From Olsenella uli (GTDB lineage: Bacteria > Actinomycetota > Coriobacteriia > Coriobacteriales > Atopobiaceae), in contig NZ_CAAKON010000005.1 in the NCBI RefSeq assembly GCF_901212655.1, positions 72,637 to 136,636 of the forward strand: a DNA stretch of 64,000 bases. The letters run 5' to 3'. Shown in pieces: positions 1 to 7,690 of this stretch (the first letter of the stretch is position 1; the number at the start of each line of letters is the position of its first letter). The translations under genes were made by a program, and so were the position numbers. The notes under the pieces are model-generated. The model did no database searches, was not told the origin of the DNA, and was given only the letters and a program-made list of their open reading frames with translations.

Positions 1-362
1 TCACCACGTTCTTCCTGTACAACATGCGCGTGGGCCTCTATTGCGTGTTGGGCCTGTTCGCCAAGACGATCTTCGTGGACTCCATCATCGAGGGTTTCCA
101 CCTCAAGAAGATCTGCACCATCGTCTGCCAGCACCCGCGCGACATCGAGCGCTTCGTCATCACCGAGCTCAACCGCACGGCCACGCTCAACTACGCCTAC
201 GGCGCATACTCCGGCCGTCGCATGGCGCAGATCACCTGCGTGCTGGGCCGTCGCGAGGCGCGCCAGCTCCTGAGCTACGTCCGCGAGAACGACCCGGACG
301 CCTTCGTGACCGTCGTCAGCAGCTCCGAGATCATCGGCCGCGGCTTCAGGTTCATGGGCTAG
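1..362 (+). CDS. YitT/DUF2179-family membrane protein, C-terminal part
   Basis: Partial gene running in from the left edge; the reading frame is open from base 3, upstream of the first internal Met at 24, so the true start lies outside. The visible part holds the end of a hydrophobic segment (LYCVLGLFAKTIFVDSI), then a soluble domain of about 85 residues ending ...GRGFRFMG. The pattern (membrane segment, then a VTELNRTAT-like strand with GAYSGR and a C-terminal ISSSEI..GRGF) is that of the DUF2179 domain found at the end of YitT-type proteins. Family members are five- to six-helix membrane proteins whose transport role is unclear. The family call is good; function is not known. Confidence 0.75.
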   Translation, partial: TTFFLYNMRVGLYCVLGLFAKTIFVDSIIEGFHLKKICTIVCQHPRDIERFVITELNRTATLNYAYGAYSGRRMAQITCVLGRREARQLLSYVRENDPDAFVTVVSSSEIIGRGFRFMG

Positions 363-462
363 CGCGGGAGACGCGCCGAGGCGACGCCCCCTAAGAGAGC
401 CCGAGCTCGGCACGCGCCGCCACCTCAGCCTCGACAAGGCAACAAGCCGGGAGTGCGCTGCC

Positions 463-933
463 CTACGCCACGCAACTGTGAACGAGCAGGGCGGCGAGCA
501 CCACGAGCAGCACGGCTATGGCCGCCACGAGGGGTGCGGGCACGCGTGGAGCGCGGCGCGCGGAGAGTGAGGGCACGTTCCAGCCGCCGTTTCGGGCGGT
601 GCGGTCGCGAATCTGAGGCACCGGTCGCTGCGGCGTGAGCTGCACCTGGCGCGCCTGCACGGCGCGGCGCCTGCGCTCGGGAATCTGCGGCATGTCGTGC
701 CCGCGGTCTCCCCACCTGATAGAAGCCTGCGCCCGGGCGGGTTTGCGCGAGGGCTCGCCGTAGACCTCTTGGTGCGGAGAGGCCTCGCGCCGGTAGCGCC
801 GGGCTGCCTCGACCTCAACGCCCCTCCGTGTTGTCCTCGTCGATGCGCTCCCGCGACGCAGCGCGCGCATGCGCTCGTCCGGCTCGTTGTCGTGCCGCCA
901 CCATTCGTCTTGCGATGCGTCCGTCACGCCCAT
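463..933 (-). CDS. basic protein with a C-terminal membrane anchor, unknown function
   Basis: A 156-residue protein I do not recognise. It is very rich in Arg, with an acidic/aromatic N-terminus (DEWWRHDNEPDE), and ends in one strongly hydrophobic stretch (about residues 131-154, PLVAAIAVLLVVLAALLV) followed by only a few residues. That is the topology of a tail-anchored protein with a cytoplasmic Arg-rich domain. The ATG has a modest GGGAAG-like site upstream. It is divergent from the helicase gene at 1188, sharing a 254-base intergenic region. The protein at 47304 has the same architecture without obvious sequence similarity. Low-complexity composition means the reading frame could be a high-GC artefact, but the clean terminal helix argues for a real gene. 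Confidence 0.55.
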   Translation of the reverse strand: MGVTDASQDEWWRHDNEPDERMRALRRGSASTRTTRRGVEVEAARRYRREASPHQEVYGEPSRKPARAQASIRWGDRGHDMPQIPERRRRAVQARQVQLTPQRPVPQIRDRTARNGGWNVPSLSARRAPRVPAPLVAAIAVLLVVLAALLVHSCVA

Positions 934-1187
934 CCCGTCTTCCCGGCCACAAGGCCGTTGTCGCGGGCGATGCCGACAGGCGCCACCCGAGGTGTCCTCC
1001 CCATCCCAAGCGACGCGCGCGGGGGCGCCGCAAGAGGTGTTCGATGCATGTAGACCTTGAGCGTAGCGCTCGAAACCCGCAGCAAAACCCCACTTCCGTT
1101 AGAGTGGTAGGAACGAATCGACCACCGGTCGTCATCCGTCCGCAAACGGACGCATCACTACGATAGCTCAGAATAGGAACCACTTTC
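934..1187. other. intergenic region between divergent genes
   Basis: It must hold promoters for both the membrane-anchored protein and the helicase. A perfect 6-bp hairpin (CGTCCG-CAAA-CGGACG, 1137-1152) lies about 35 bases before the helicase start and could structure its leader. I see no convincing -35/-10 pair and no reading frame with gene-like composition. Confidence 0.4.
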
Positions 1188-3116
1188 ATGACCAACAGCA
1201 CCACCAACGCCGCCTCCGCCAACCAGGCGAAGGCACCCTCCCTCGCGGCCAACGAGCCCGAGGCAACCACCGACGGCGCCACGCAGGCACCCGTCGCCAG
1301 CGAGCCCGAGGCAGCGGGCGAGGATACCGAGCACGATACGCCGGCCTTCTCCGAGCTTGGCCTCTCCGAGGGCGTCCTCAAGGCCGTGGCAGACCTCGGC
1401 TACGAGAATCCCTCTCCCGTTCAGGCCCAGGCCATCCCCTACGTGCTGGAGGGTCGCGGCCTGCTCGCCGCCGCCCAGACCGGCACCGGTAAGACGGCCG
1501 CGTTCCTGTTGCCTTCGCTGAGCAGGCTCCCGCACGCCGCACGCCACCACGGCCCCACGATGCTCGTGGTGACTCCCACCCGCGAGCTCGCCCAGCAGAT
1601 CGACGCCTGTTGCAAGACCATCGCCAAGCGCACGCGCCACCACAGCTTCACCGTTGTGGGCGGCGTGGGCTACGAGCCCCAGAAGGCCGCGCTGCACCGC
1701 GGCTGCGACGTCCTCGTGGCCACACCGGGCCGCCTCGTGGACCTCATCGACCAGGGCGAGGCCAACCTCTCCGAGGTCCAGGTGCTTGTGCTGGACGAGG
1801 CGGACCGCATGCTGGACATGGGCTTCTTGCCCGCCATGCGCAAGATCGTGGGCCAGACGCCCGCTACGCGCCAAACGCTGCTCTTCTCCGCCACGCTGGA
1901 CGAGAAGCAGATCGGCGGCATCCGCGACCTCGTGCATGACCCCGCGATCGTGGAGATTGCCCACAAGGGCACCGTCGCCGAGACCATCGACCAGTACGTG
2001 CTCCCCGTTTCGCTCGAGGTCAAGAACGGCCTCTTGGCCGAGGTGCTCCACGCCGAGCAGCCGAGCCGCGTCATCGTGTTCTGCCGCACGAAGCACCGCG
2101 CCGACACCGTGTGCCGTCGCCTGCGCCGCGCCGGCATCTCCTGCGCCCCCATCCATGGCGACCGTAGCCAGCGCCAGCGCGAGCGCGCGCTCAAGAGCTT
2201 CAGCACCGGCGAAACCGACGTGCTCGTGGCAACCGACGTGCTGGCCCGCGGCATCGACGTCTCCGACGTGCGCTACGTGGTCAACTTTGACGTGCCGATG
2301 GACCCCGAGGACTACATCCACCGCATCGGCCGCACGGGCCGCGCGGGCGAGATGGGCTGGGCGCTCACCTTCGTGACCGTCAACGACCTTGACGACCTGC
2401 TTGCCTGCGAGCGCCTCATGGGCCAGGTCGTTCCCACCTACGAGCCCAAGCAGCCGCTTGACCTGGGCACCCAGCCGCCCGTGCTCGACCCCGACCGCTC
2501 GCCGGATGCCCCCGCCCCCGGCAAGAAGAAGCGCAAGCGTGACGGTCGCAGCTCCCAGGCCCCCTCGGGCGCAAGCCAACCTCAGCGTCGCCGTGGCGCG
2601 GGCCTTGGCACCGACGCCACCACCTCTGGCTCCCGCAAGCGCTCGAAGGGCCACGGCGAGGGCGAAGAGGGCGGCAAGGCTGCCTCCGGCAAGCGGAGCG
2701 GCTCCTCCAAGCCCCGCTCGCGCGAGATCTTCGACGCCGACGAGGGCGAGTTCCTGACCGAGGGCGAGCTCTTTGGTCGCGAGGGTCATTCTGGCCGTGG
2801 CGGCCGCGGTGGCCGCAACAGCCGCAAGGGCACGGGCGCCCCGGGCCGCGGCGACGCGCGGGGACGCGAGCAGCGCAAGGCCCCGCAGGACGGCGGACGC
2901 AACGGCAAGAAGCGCAGTGAGCGCGGTGGTCGCGAGGAGTTTGGCGGCAGGCGCGACTCCGGCCGCGGCGGGGTTGACGGTGGCCGCGGCCGCGGCGGCA
3001 AGGGCGGGCGTCGCCGCTCGGCCGTCGAGGAGCAGACGCCGGCTGTCGTGCGTCCCACCAAAAAACGAGGGCGCAGGCCGGGCGACCGCAGGGGTCGCGA
3101 CCACGGCGTGTACTAA
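1188..3116 (+). CDS. DEAD-box ATP-dependent RNA helicase with RG-rich tail
   Basis: A 642-residue helicase. In order: an acidic Ala/Glu-rich N-terminus (1-45); the Q motif (FSELGLSEGVL...PVQAQAIP); motif I AQTGTGKT near residue 95; Ia PTRELAQQ; Ib TPGRLVDL; motif II DEAD near 203; motif III SAT; IV VIVFCRTK; V TDVLARGIDV; VI HRIGRTGRAG near 377. From about residue 430 the chain is a basic, low-complexity tail with many RGG/GRG repeats, typical of an RNA-binding extension. Such enzymes unwind RNA in ribosome assembly, mRNA decay or cold adaptation. ATG 1188 has a weak GAATAGGAAC site. The family is certain; the CshA/DeaD-type role is inferred. Confidence 0.95.
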   Translation: MTNSTTNAASANQAKAPSLAANEPEATTDGATQAPVASEPEAAGEDTEHDTPAFSELGLSEGVLKAVADLGYENPSPVQAQAIPYVLEGRGLLAAAQTGTGKTAAFLLPSLSRLPHAARHHGPTMLVVTPTRELAQQIDACCKTIAKRTRHHSFTVVGGVGYEPQKAALHRGCDVLVATPGRLVDLIDQGEANLSEVQVLVLDEADRMLDMGFLPAMRKIVGQTPATRQTLLFSATLDEKQIGGIRDLVHDPAIVEIAHKGTVAETIDQYVLPVSLEVKNGLLAEVLHAEQPSRVIVFCRTKHRADTVCRRLRRAGISCAPIHGDRSQRQRERALKSFSTGETDVLVATDVLARGIDVSDVRYVVNFDVPMDPEDYIHRIGRTGRAGEMGWALTFVTVNDLDDLLACERLMGQVVPTYEPKQPLDLGTQPPVLDPDRSPDAPAPGKKKRKRDGRSSQAPSGASQPQRRRGAGLGTDATTSGSRKRSKGHGEGEEGGKAASGKRSGSSKPRSREIFDADEGEFLTEGELFGREGHSGRGGRGGRNSRKGTGAPGRGDARGREQRKAPQDGGRNGKKRSERGGREEFGGRRDSGRGGVDGGRGRGGKGGRRRSAVEEQTPAVVRPTKKRGRRPGDRRGRDHGVY

Positions 3117-3216
3117 CGGCGAGAACCCCACGCCCAGGCGACATTGAGCGCAGCGGGCACCTCGGCTCCGCACCGCGACTCACAAGTGAGCGCCCCTCGA
3201 AGGCAATTCCCATAGA

Positions 3217-3256
3217 CGGCCCCTCTCGCGCGCGCGGCGAGCGGGGCCATCCCGTT
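3217..3256 (+). terminator. probable terminator after the helicase gene
   Basis: GC-rich inverted repeat GGCCCC...CTCGC / GCGAG...GGGGCC (3218-3248), followed by a short T-containing stretch (CCCGTTT). It lies about 100 bases after the helicase stop. Confidence 0.5.
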
Positions 3257-3351
3257 TCTCGAGACAGCCACGGTACGGCTAGAATGGCTCTCTGGTATCA
3301 AACGTTCAGCGCCGGGCCCATCGTGCGGCGCATCCAGCCCAAGGAGCACCC

Positions 3352-3924
3352 ATGGCAGCCGACGAGCAGACCCAACCCGAGAACAGCGGCGAGGAGAAGC
3401 CGCTCTACAGCTACGCCTACGAGCTCTCCGGCGCACTTGTGGACGAGATGGCGACCGCCCTCGCCGGCGACCGCTACAAGAACCCGGCCACCGTGGCCTG
3501 CGTCTTCATCCTCGCCGTCATCGTCTTCTTCGCCGCCTCCCCCATCGGCTACAACAACCAGGTGCCGCTCGTGTGCCTCGTTGTGGTCTGGGTCATCCTC
3601 TGGACCGTCTCCGGCAAGTGGCAGACCATCCAGGTGCGCAAGCTGCGCCGCGCCGGTCTCGATCCCGCCCTCGCGCCAGAGGGCAAGCGCCGCTATGAGG
3701 TAGCCTTCTACGAGGACCGCGTTGTGGTGACTCCGCCCGAGGGCAAGCTCGTCACCTACCCCGTCTCGAGCCTGCGCAAGCCCAAGCAGTCTCGTGACCT
3801 GCTGGTCATCCCCGTCGCGGGTGGTGCCTACCTGCCCGTGCCCCGCCGCGCCCTCAGCACGGGCCGCTACAACGAGCTGCTGCACCACGTGGCCAAGCTC
3901 ACCGGCGCAAAAGTGGTGGGGTAG
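3352..3924 (+). CDS. two-helix membrane protein, YcxB-like, unknown function
   Basis: A 190-residue protein with a charged N-terminus, two close membrane segments (VACVFILAVIVFFAAS and VPLVCLVVVWVILWTVS, about residues 47-88) and a C-terminal cytoplasmic domain of about 100 residues (RRYEVAFYEDRVVV...YPVSSLRK). This layout resembles YcxB-like proteins, in which a PH-like domain follows two helices; no function is known. AAGGAG precedes the ATG at 3352. The next gene starts just after this stop and encodes a similar design, so the two probably form an operon and may be diverged duplicates. Confidence 0.8.
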   Translation: MAADEQTQPENSGEEKPLYSYAYELSGALVDEMATALAGDRYKNPATVACVFILAVIVFFAASPIGYNNQVPLVCLVVVWVILWTVSGKWQTIQVRKLRRAGLDPALAPEGKRRYEVAFYEDRVVVTPPEGKLVTYPVSSLRKPKQSRDLLVIPVAGGAYLPVPRRALSTGRYNELLHHVAKLTGAKVVG

Positions 3925-3925
3925 C

Positions 3926-4540
3926 ATGGCCAAGTCCAAGAAGCACACCAAGCGCCCGGCACACCGCGCGGGCATGGGCAACGTTCCCGCCGAGGCCCGC
4001 TATATCAACGTCACCACGCTGGACGATGACATGCTCGCCCGCGTCTGCAAGCTCTCCGGCAGCCGCATGATGGATGTCATCTACCTCGTCTTTGGCATCA
4101 TCGCGCTTGTGTCCGCAGCGCTCGTCCTCGTGTTTCTGCATGCCAATCCCGTAACGGCCGCCGTGATGGCGGGCTTTGGCTGTCTGTTCCTCTACCAGCG
4201 TCAGCAGCTTCCTAAAAAGGCCGCCAAGCAATTTGGCAAGGAGCTCGACAAGGGCGGCGAGGGCGCCCGCACGCGCACGTTGTTCTTTACGGCGCACGAC
4301 GTGGGTACCGTGGACGACGACGGTTCGGCCCACACCTTCCCGTACTCCTCGGTTGAGCGCGTGGTAGAGGATGACCGCATGTACGCCCTCGTGCTGCGTG
4401 ACGAGGCCGGTGTGGTGGCCGTATCCAAGGCAGGCTTCAAGCGCGGCACCTCCGACGACTTTGGCGAGATGATTCGCCGCCGCGTAGACGAGGCCAACAC
4501 GCAGCTAGCCTCCGAACTCCGCCCCCGCAAGCACTTGTGA
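3926..4540 (+). CDS. two-helix membrane protein, likely paralogue of its neighbour
   Basis: 204 residues from ATG 3926 (MAKSKKHTKR...), one base after the upstream stop; GGTGGGGT in the end of the upstream gene serves as ribosome site. A basic N-terminus is followed by two hydrophobic helices (VIYLVFGIIALVSAALVLVFL and VTAAVMAGFGCLFLYQ), then a soluble domain with the same strand pattern as the upstream protein (TLFFTAHDVGTVDDDGSAHTFPYSSVERV...). The frame stays open upstream, but that part overlaps the previous gene and is not coding. No function can be assigned. Confidence 0.8.
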   Translation: MAKSKKHTKRPAHRAGMGNVPAEARYINVTTLDDDMLARVCKLSGSRMMDVIYLVFGIIALVSAALVLVFLHANPVTAAVMAGFGCLFLYQRQQLPKKAAKQFGKELDKGGEGARTRTLFFTAHDVGTVDDDGSAHTFPYSSVERVVEDDRMYALVLRDEAGVVAVSKAGFKRGTSDDFGEMIRRRVDEANTQLASELRPRKHL

Positions 4541-4542
4541 TT

Positions 4543-4590
4543 GGGACAGGCTCTATTTCTATTTTCCTGAAAAGGAGCTAGGAGAGGGAC
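4543..4590. repeat. REP-like element, degenerate GGGACAG family
   Basis: Directly after the stop codon at 4540. It begins GGGACAGGCTCT and contains ATTTTCCTGA (4561-4570) followed by AAAAGGAG; the far end reads GAGAGGGAC rather than a full CTGTCCC. The 10-base ATTTTCCTGA core recurs exactly at 26914 and 60811, and the GGGACAG end recurs at 11392. Confidence 0.5.
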
Positions 4591-4637
4591 CCGATCTCAC
4601 GCCCGGCTGGCAGGACATGGGCGCCGGCCCACAGGAC

Positions 4638-4676
4638 GCAGGGCCGACGGCAGCCTCAACCTGCCGTCGGCCCTGC
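4638..4676. terminator. perfect 16-bp hairpin between convergent genes
   Basis: GCAGGGCCGACGGCAG (4638-4653), a 7-base loop, and its exact complement (4661-4676). It sits between the plus-strand membrane protein gene and the end of the minus-strand nucleoside hydrolase gene. No T-run follows on either strand, so it may act as a bidirectional transcript end or 3' stabiliser rather than a classical terminator. Confidence 0.6.
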
Positions 4677-4715
4677 TCCCATGTCAGGCGGCTATCCGCC
4701 AAAACCGACCTCTCG

Positions 4716-5810
4716 CTAAGCCCCAAGGGCGCGGTTGATGCGCGCCATGAACTCCGAGACAAATCGCGGCGCATCGACGGTAAGTGCCACGTCGCAGGTC
4801 TTCTCCGGCTCGTTCAGGCGCTCGTCGTCGCCGATGGTGCGTCCGCGCACGGCGCCCACAAGGTCGGCCTTGAGGTTCACGCCATGGGTCCCCACAAGCG
4901 TCGGGTCAATCGCCACACCTACGGACAGCGGATCGTGCAGGCTGCACCCGCCGAGGTACGGATTGTTCTCGAGGTAGCGATCGATGTAGTAGTCGGTCAT
5001 GTCGGCAAGAAAGCTCGCGCGAGCCCGCACGAGCTCGCTCGCGGAGGCGCGCCCCACCTCGCGCCACAAGGCCGTCTCTTGCTTGGTCAGCAGGGTCTGG
5101 TGCGTCACATCGAGCCCCACCATCGTCGCATGCAGCCCTGAGCGGAAAGCGAGGTCCGCTGCCTCGGGATCGTTGGCGATGTTGGCCTCGGCGCATGGGG
5201 ACACGTTGCCGGGCACCGTCAGCGCGCCGCCCATGAGCGTCACGTGGCGAAGGCGCCGGACAAGGCCAGGCTCTTGCCTCAGGGCAAGCGCAAGGTTCGT
5301 CAGGGGCCCCGTGGGCACGTAGACGAGCTCGTCGCCATAGCGCTCCGTCGCCTCAATCAGGAACTCAACGGCGGCGTTGCCAAGGGGATCGCCGGGGGCC
5401 TTAGGCCGCCCCTCGGGGGCCATGTCGCCCGCGCGCCCCACGGCACCGCGCCCCGCGCCAGGCTCCGCCGAGCCCCGCACCTCCCCTTCCGCCCCCACCG
5501 GCTCGCGAGCCGCATCCGGAATGCGGCAGCCACCCACGCCGTTCTCCCCGTGGATGCGCAACACGGCGGGGCTGGGCTCATACGCCCCCTGCGCCGCCAG
5601 CGCCCGATCCGCGCCCAGGTAAACAGGCACGTCCGAGCGGCCAAACAGGTCAAGCACGGCCAGCGCGTTGCGGGCGCTCGTCTCCACGCGCACGTTGCCA
5701 AAGCTCGTCATCACGCCAATAAGCTCAACTTCTGGGCTTCCCAGCGCATAGGCCAGGGCGAGCGTGTCATCGATGCCAACGTCCAGGTCGAGAATCAGCT
5801 TTCGCACCAT
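4716..5810 (-). CDS. inosine/uridine-preferring nucleoside hydrolase family protein
   Basis: 364 residues from ATG 5810, chosen because GGGAGGAAC lies just upstream and the protein then begins with the family's calcium/ribose site (LDLDVGIDDTLAL: Asp 8, 10, 14, 15). The C-terminal HDPLSVG carries the fourth metal-binding Asp. These enzymes split ribonucleosides into base and ribose. The usual P of DxDPGxDD is V here. A Gly/Ala/Arg-rich insert of about 40 residues (GAEGEVRGSAEPGAGRG...) lies between the substrate loop (ENGVGGCRIPD) and NAAVEFLIEA, making the protein longer than usual. It overlaps the end of rbsK by 44 bases, which implies coupled expression and a ribose salvage route. Confidence 0.9.
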   Translation of the reverse strand: MVRKLILDLDVGIDDTLALAYALGSPEVELIGVMTSFGNVRVETSARNALAVLDLFGRSDVPVYLGADRALAAQGAYEPSPAVLRIHGENGVGGCRIPDAAREPVGAEGEVRGSAEPGAGRGAVGRAGDMAPEGRPKAPGDPLGNAAVEFLIEATERYGDELVYVPTGPLTNLALALRQEPGLVRRLRHVTLMGGALTVPGNVSPCAEANIANDPEAADLAFRSGLHATMVGLDVTHQTLLTKQETALWREVGRASASELVRARASFLADMTDYYIDRYLENNPYLGGCSLHDPLSVGVAIDPTLVGTHGVNLKADLVGAVRGRTIGDDERLNEPEKTCDVALTVDAPRFVSEFMARINRALGA

Positions 5811-6768
5811 CTCGTTCCTCCCTTGCCTCAGCACGCCACTTGTGCGCAACGCCCTCCATCGCGGCTGCAACCTCCGCCGCCGTAGGGATCGCCCGCTGCG
5901 CCCCGAGCCGCGTCACCGTAATGCCCGCCGCAACGGTGCCCCAGCGCATCGACTCCTCCAGTGACAGGCCGCGCACGACGCCAGCGGCCAGAGCCCCGAT
6001 ATAGGTGTCGCCAGCCGCCGTGGTATCGAGGACCTTCCCAAGCGCAACAGCAGGCACCACCGCAGAGGACCCACGCTCGTCCACGCCCACAGAGCCGGCA
6101 CCACCCAGCGTAAGGGCAACGGACCTTGCCCCCAGCGCCCGAAGGCGCTCGCAGGCGGCTCGCGCAGACGCCTCGTCAGCCGGAAGCACGCCGCACATGG
6201 CCTCGCTCTCCGTCTCGTTCAGGCAAACGAGGTCGATGTCGGCCCATGCCGCCCCGGGCAAGGCGCGCGCCGGAGCCGGGTTATACACCACATGCAGTCC
6301 CAGCTCATGGGCAACATGCATCGCAGCGAGCGTAGCGTCGAAATCACACTCGCCCTGGCACACCAGAACGTCGCCGGGGGCAGCGACCTCGCGCAGCGCG
6401 GCCTCAGCCTCGCTCGCGCCGAGCGCGTGGTTTGCGCCCGCATGCAGCACGATGCGGTTGTCTCCCGCACAGCGCAGAATCACGGCAACGCCTGTGGTCT
6501 CGCGTTCCGTGCGAACCACGCGCGAGCAGTCCACACCCGCCGCCTCGAGGTCGGCCACGAGCTCATCGCCAAACGTGTCGGCGCCCACCGCGGCAAGCAT
6601 GTGCGTCTTTGCGCCAAGCCGCGCGCACGCAACGGCCTGATTGGCACCCTTGCCGCCTGGATTGGTGAGGAACCCTCGCCCCGCAATGGTTTCACCTGCC
6701 GCAGGCATGCGCTCGGCCTCGATTGACAAGTCCATGTTCATGCTGCCAAAGACGATGACCTTTGCCAT
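5767..6768 (-). CDS. rbsK: ribokinase
   Basis: 333 residues from ATG 6768, preceded by GAGGAGG. PfkB-family features: N-terminal GSMNMDLSIEAERMPAAGETI, the first signature GGKGANQAVACARLGA, LNETE in the middle and the catalytic/anion-hole segment DTTAAGDTYIGALA with the base Asp. Ribokinase phosphorylates D-ribose to ribose-5-phosphate in the cytoplasm. It follows a HAD phosphatase gene (55 bases away) and overlaps the nucleoside hydrolase gene, so the ribose probably comes from nucleosides rather than from a dedicated ribose importer, none of which is nearby. Confidence 0.92.
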   Translation of the reverse strand: MAKVIVFGSMNMDLSIEAERMPAAGETIAGRGFLTNPGGKGANQAVACARLGAKTHMLAAVGADTFGDELVADLEAAGVDCSRVVRTERETTGVAVILRCAGDNRIVLHAGANHALGASEAEAALREVAAPGDVLVCQGECDFDATLAAMHVAHELGLHVVYNPAPARALPGAAWADIDLVCLNETESEAMCGVLPADEASARAACERLRALGARSVALTLGGAGSVGVDERGSSAVVPAVALGKVLDTTAAGDTYIGALAAGVVRGLSLEESMRWGTVAAGITVTRLGAQRAIPTAAEVAAAMEGVAHKWRAEAREERDGAKADSRPGRWHR

Positions 6769-6822
6769 GTGAGCCTCCTCGATCCGCAAGTCCAGCACCC
6801 TGAACGGCCTCGCAGCCCCCGC

Positions 6823-7494
6823 CTACGCACCCAACACGTACGGCAGAATGCCCGAAACCTTGTCCACAATGACGTCCGCCGCGTCCTGCGAGAAGCCAAA
6901 CCGATCCTCGTGCCGCGCAAACACCGTAAGCCCCGCTGCCTTGCCGGCCGCAATCCCGGGAACCGAGTCCTCGACGCAACAGCACGCGTGCGGCGTCAGC
7001 CCAAGCCGCTCGACCGTGTGCAGGTATATTTCCGGATTGGGCTTGCTCTCGCGGAACTGCTCGCCCGAGACGATGGCCTCGAACTCGCCAATGAGCCCGC
7101 AGTCGCCCAGCACCAGCTCGATGTTCTCGAGTGTGGAAGACGAAGCAAGCGCCACGCGCACGCCGGCCGCATGCAGGGCCCCTAGCGTCTCGGTTACGCC
7201 GGGGTTCAGCAGGGCCGCAAAGTCCTTGGGCTTGTCCGCGTACCAGTCGTCGAAGAAGCGCACTGCGAGCTCGGGTGCCACGCGTGGCTTGCCGGCGCGC
7301 GCGAACCAGCTTGCGATCGTGGCTTGGAAGGTCTGGTGCGAGCAGCCCACCTGGGCCCTCAGCTCCTCGTCGGTCACGCCCAGGCCAAACTCCCGCGAGA
7401 ACTCCCGCTCCATGTCCAGGTACAGCGCCTCGGTGTCCACGATGACGCCGTCCATGTCGAATATCACCGCAGCGTAGCGAGGTGATGCGCTCAT
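6823..7494 (-). CDS. HAD-superfamily hydrolase, beta-phosphoglucomutase-like
   Basis: 223 residues from ATG 7494 with GGAGGG upstream; the open frame extends to 7857, but that part has no gene-like features. Motif I FDMDGVIVDTE (Asp13, Asp15), motif II ASSS, motif III Lys in ESKPNPEIY, motif IV VEDSVPGI. A helical cap follows motif I, as in subfamily IA. Members include beta-phosphoglucomutases and sugar-phosphate phosphatases. As the first gene before rbsK and the nucleoside hydrolase it may act on a (deoxy)ribose phosphate. Substrate cannot be read from sequence. The HAD gene at 29457 is a paralogue (both share SGEQ...KP.P..Y and VEDS..GI.A). Confidence 0.88.
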   Translation of the reverse strand: MSASPRYAAVIFDMDGVIVDTEALYLDMEREFSREFGLGVTDEELRAQVGCSHQTFQATIASWFARAGKPRVAPELAVRFFDDWYADKPKDFAALLNPGVTETLGALHAAGVRVALASSSTLENIELVLGDCGLIGEFEAIVSGEQFRESKPNPEIYLHTVERLGLTPHACCCVEDSVPGIAAGKAAGLTVFARHEDRFGFSQDAADVIVDKVSGILPYVLGA

Positions 7495-7635
7495 ATAGCC
7501 CTCCGTTCGGACGCCTGCGCGAGCCGTTCGGGCGCCTGCGCCGCCCGAAAACTCGCTCGCCCTAACACTCCCGCGCCCGAAAGCTCGCGCCCATGCGCTC
7601 CTCAAGACAACGGCCAAGCCCACGCTCCCCAGATA

Positions 7636-7676
7636 CAAATGAGGCGCGCCGAGGCGGCAACCCGCCCCGACGCGCC
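7636..7676 (-). terminator. terminator of pgi
   Basis: On the minus strand a GC-rich stem (GGCGCGTCGGGGCGG / CCGCCTCGGCGCGCC, two mismatches, GTTG loop; 7643-7676), followed by TCATTTGT. It is placed just after the pgi stop. Confidence 0.6.
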
Positions 7677-7690
7677 CGCGACGCGCAATC

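Noticed and set aside
1158..3173. 671-codon open frame opposite the helicase gene
   Set aside because: Complement of a strongly supported DEAD-box gene; low-complexity Ala/Gly/Leu composition and no domain.
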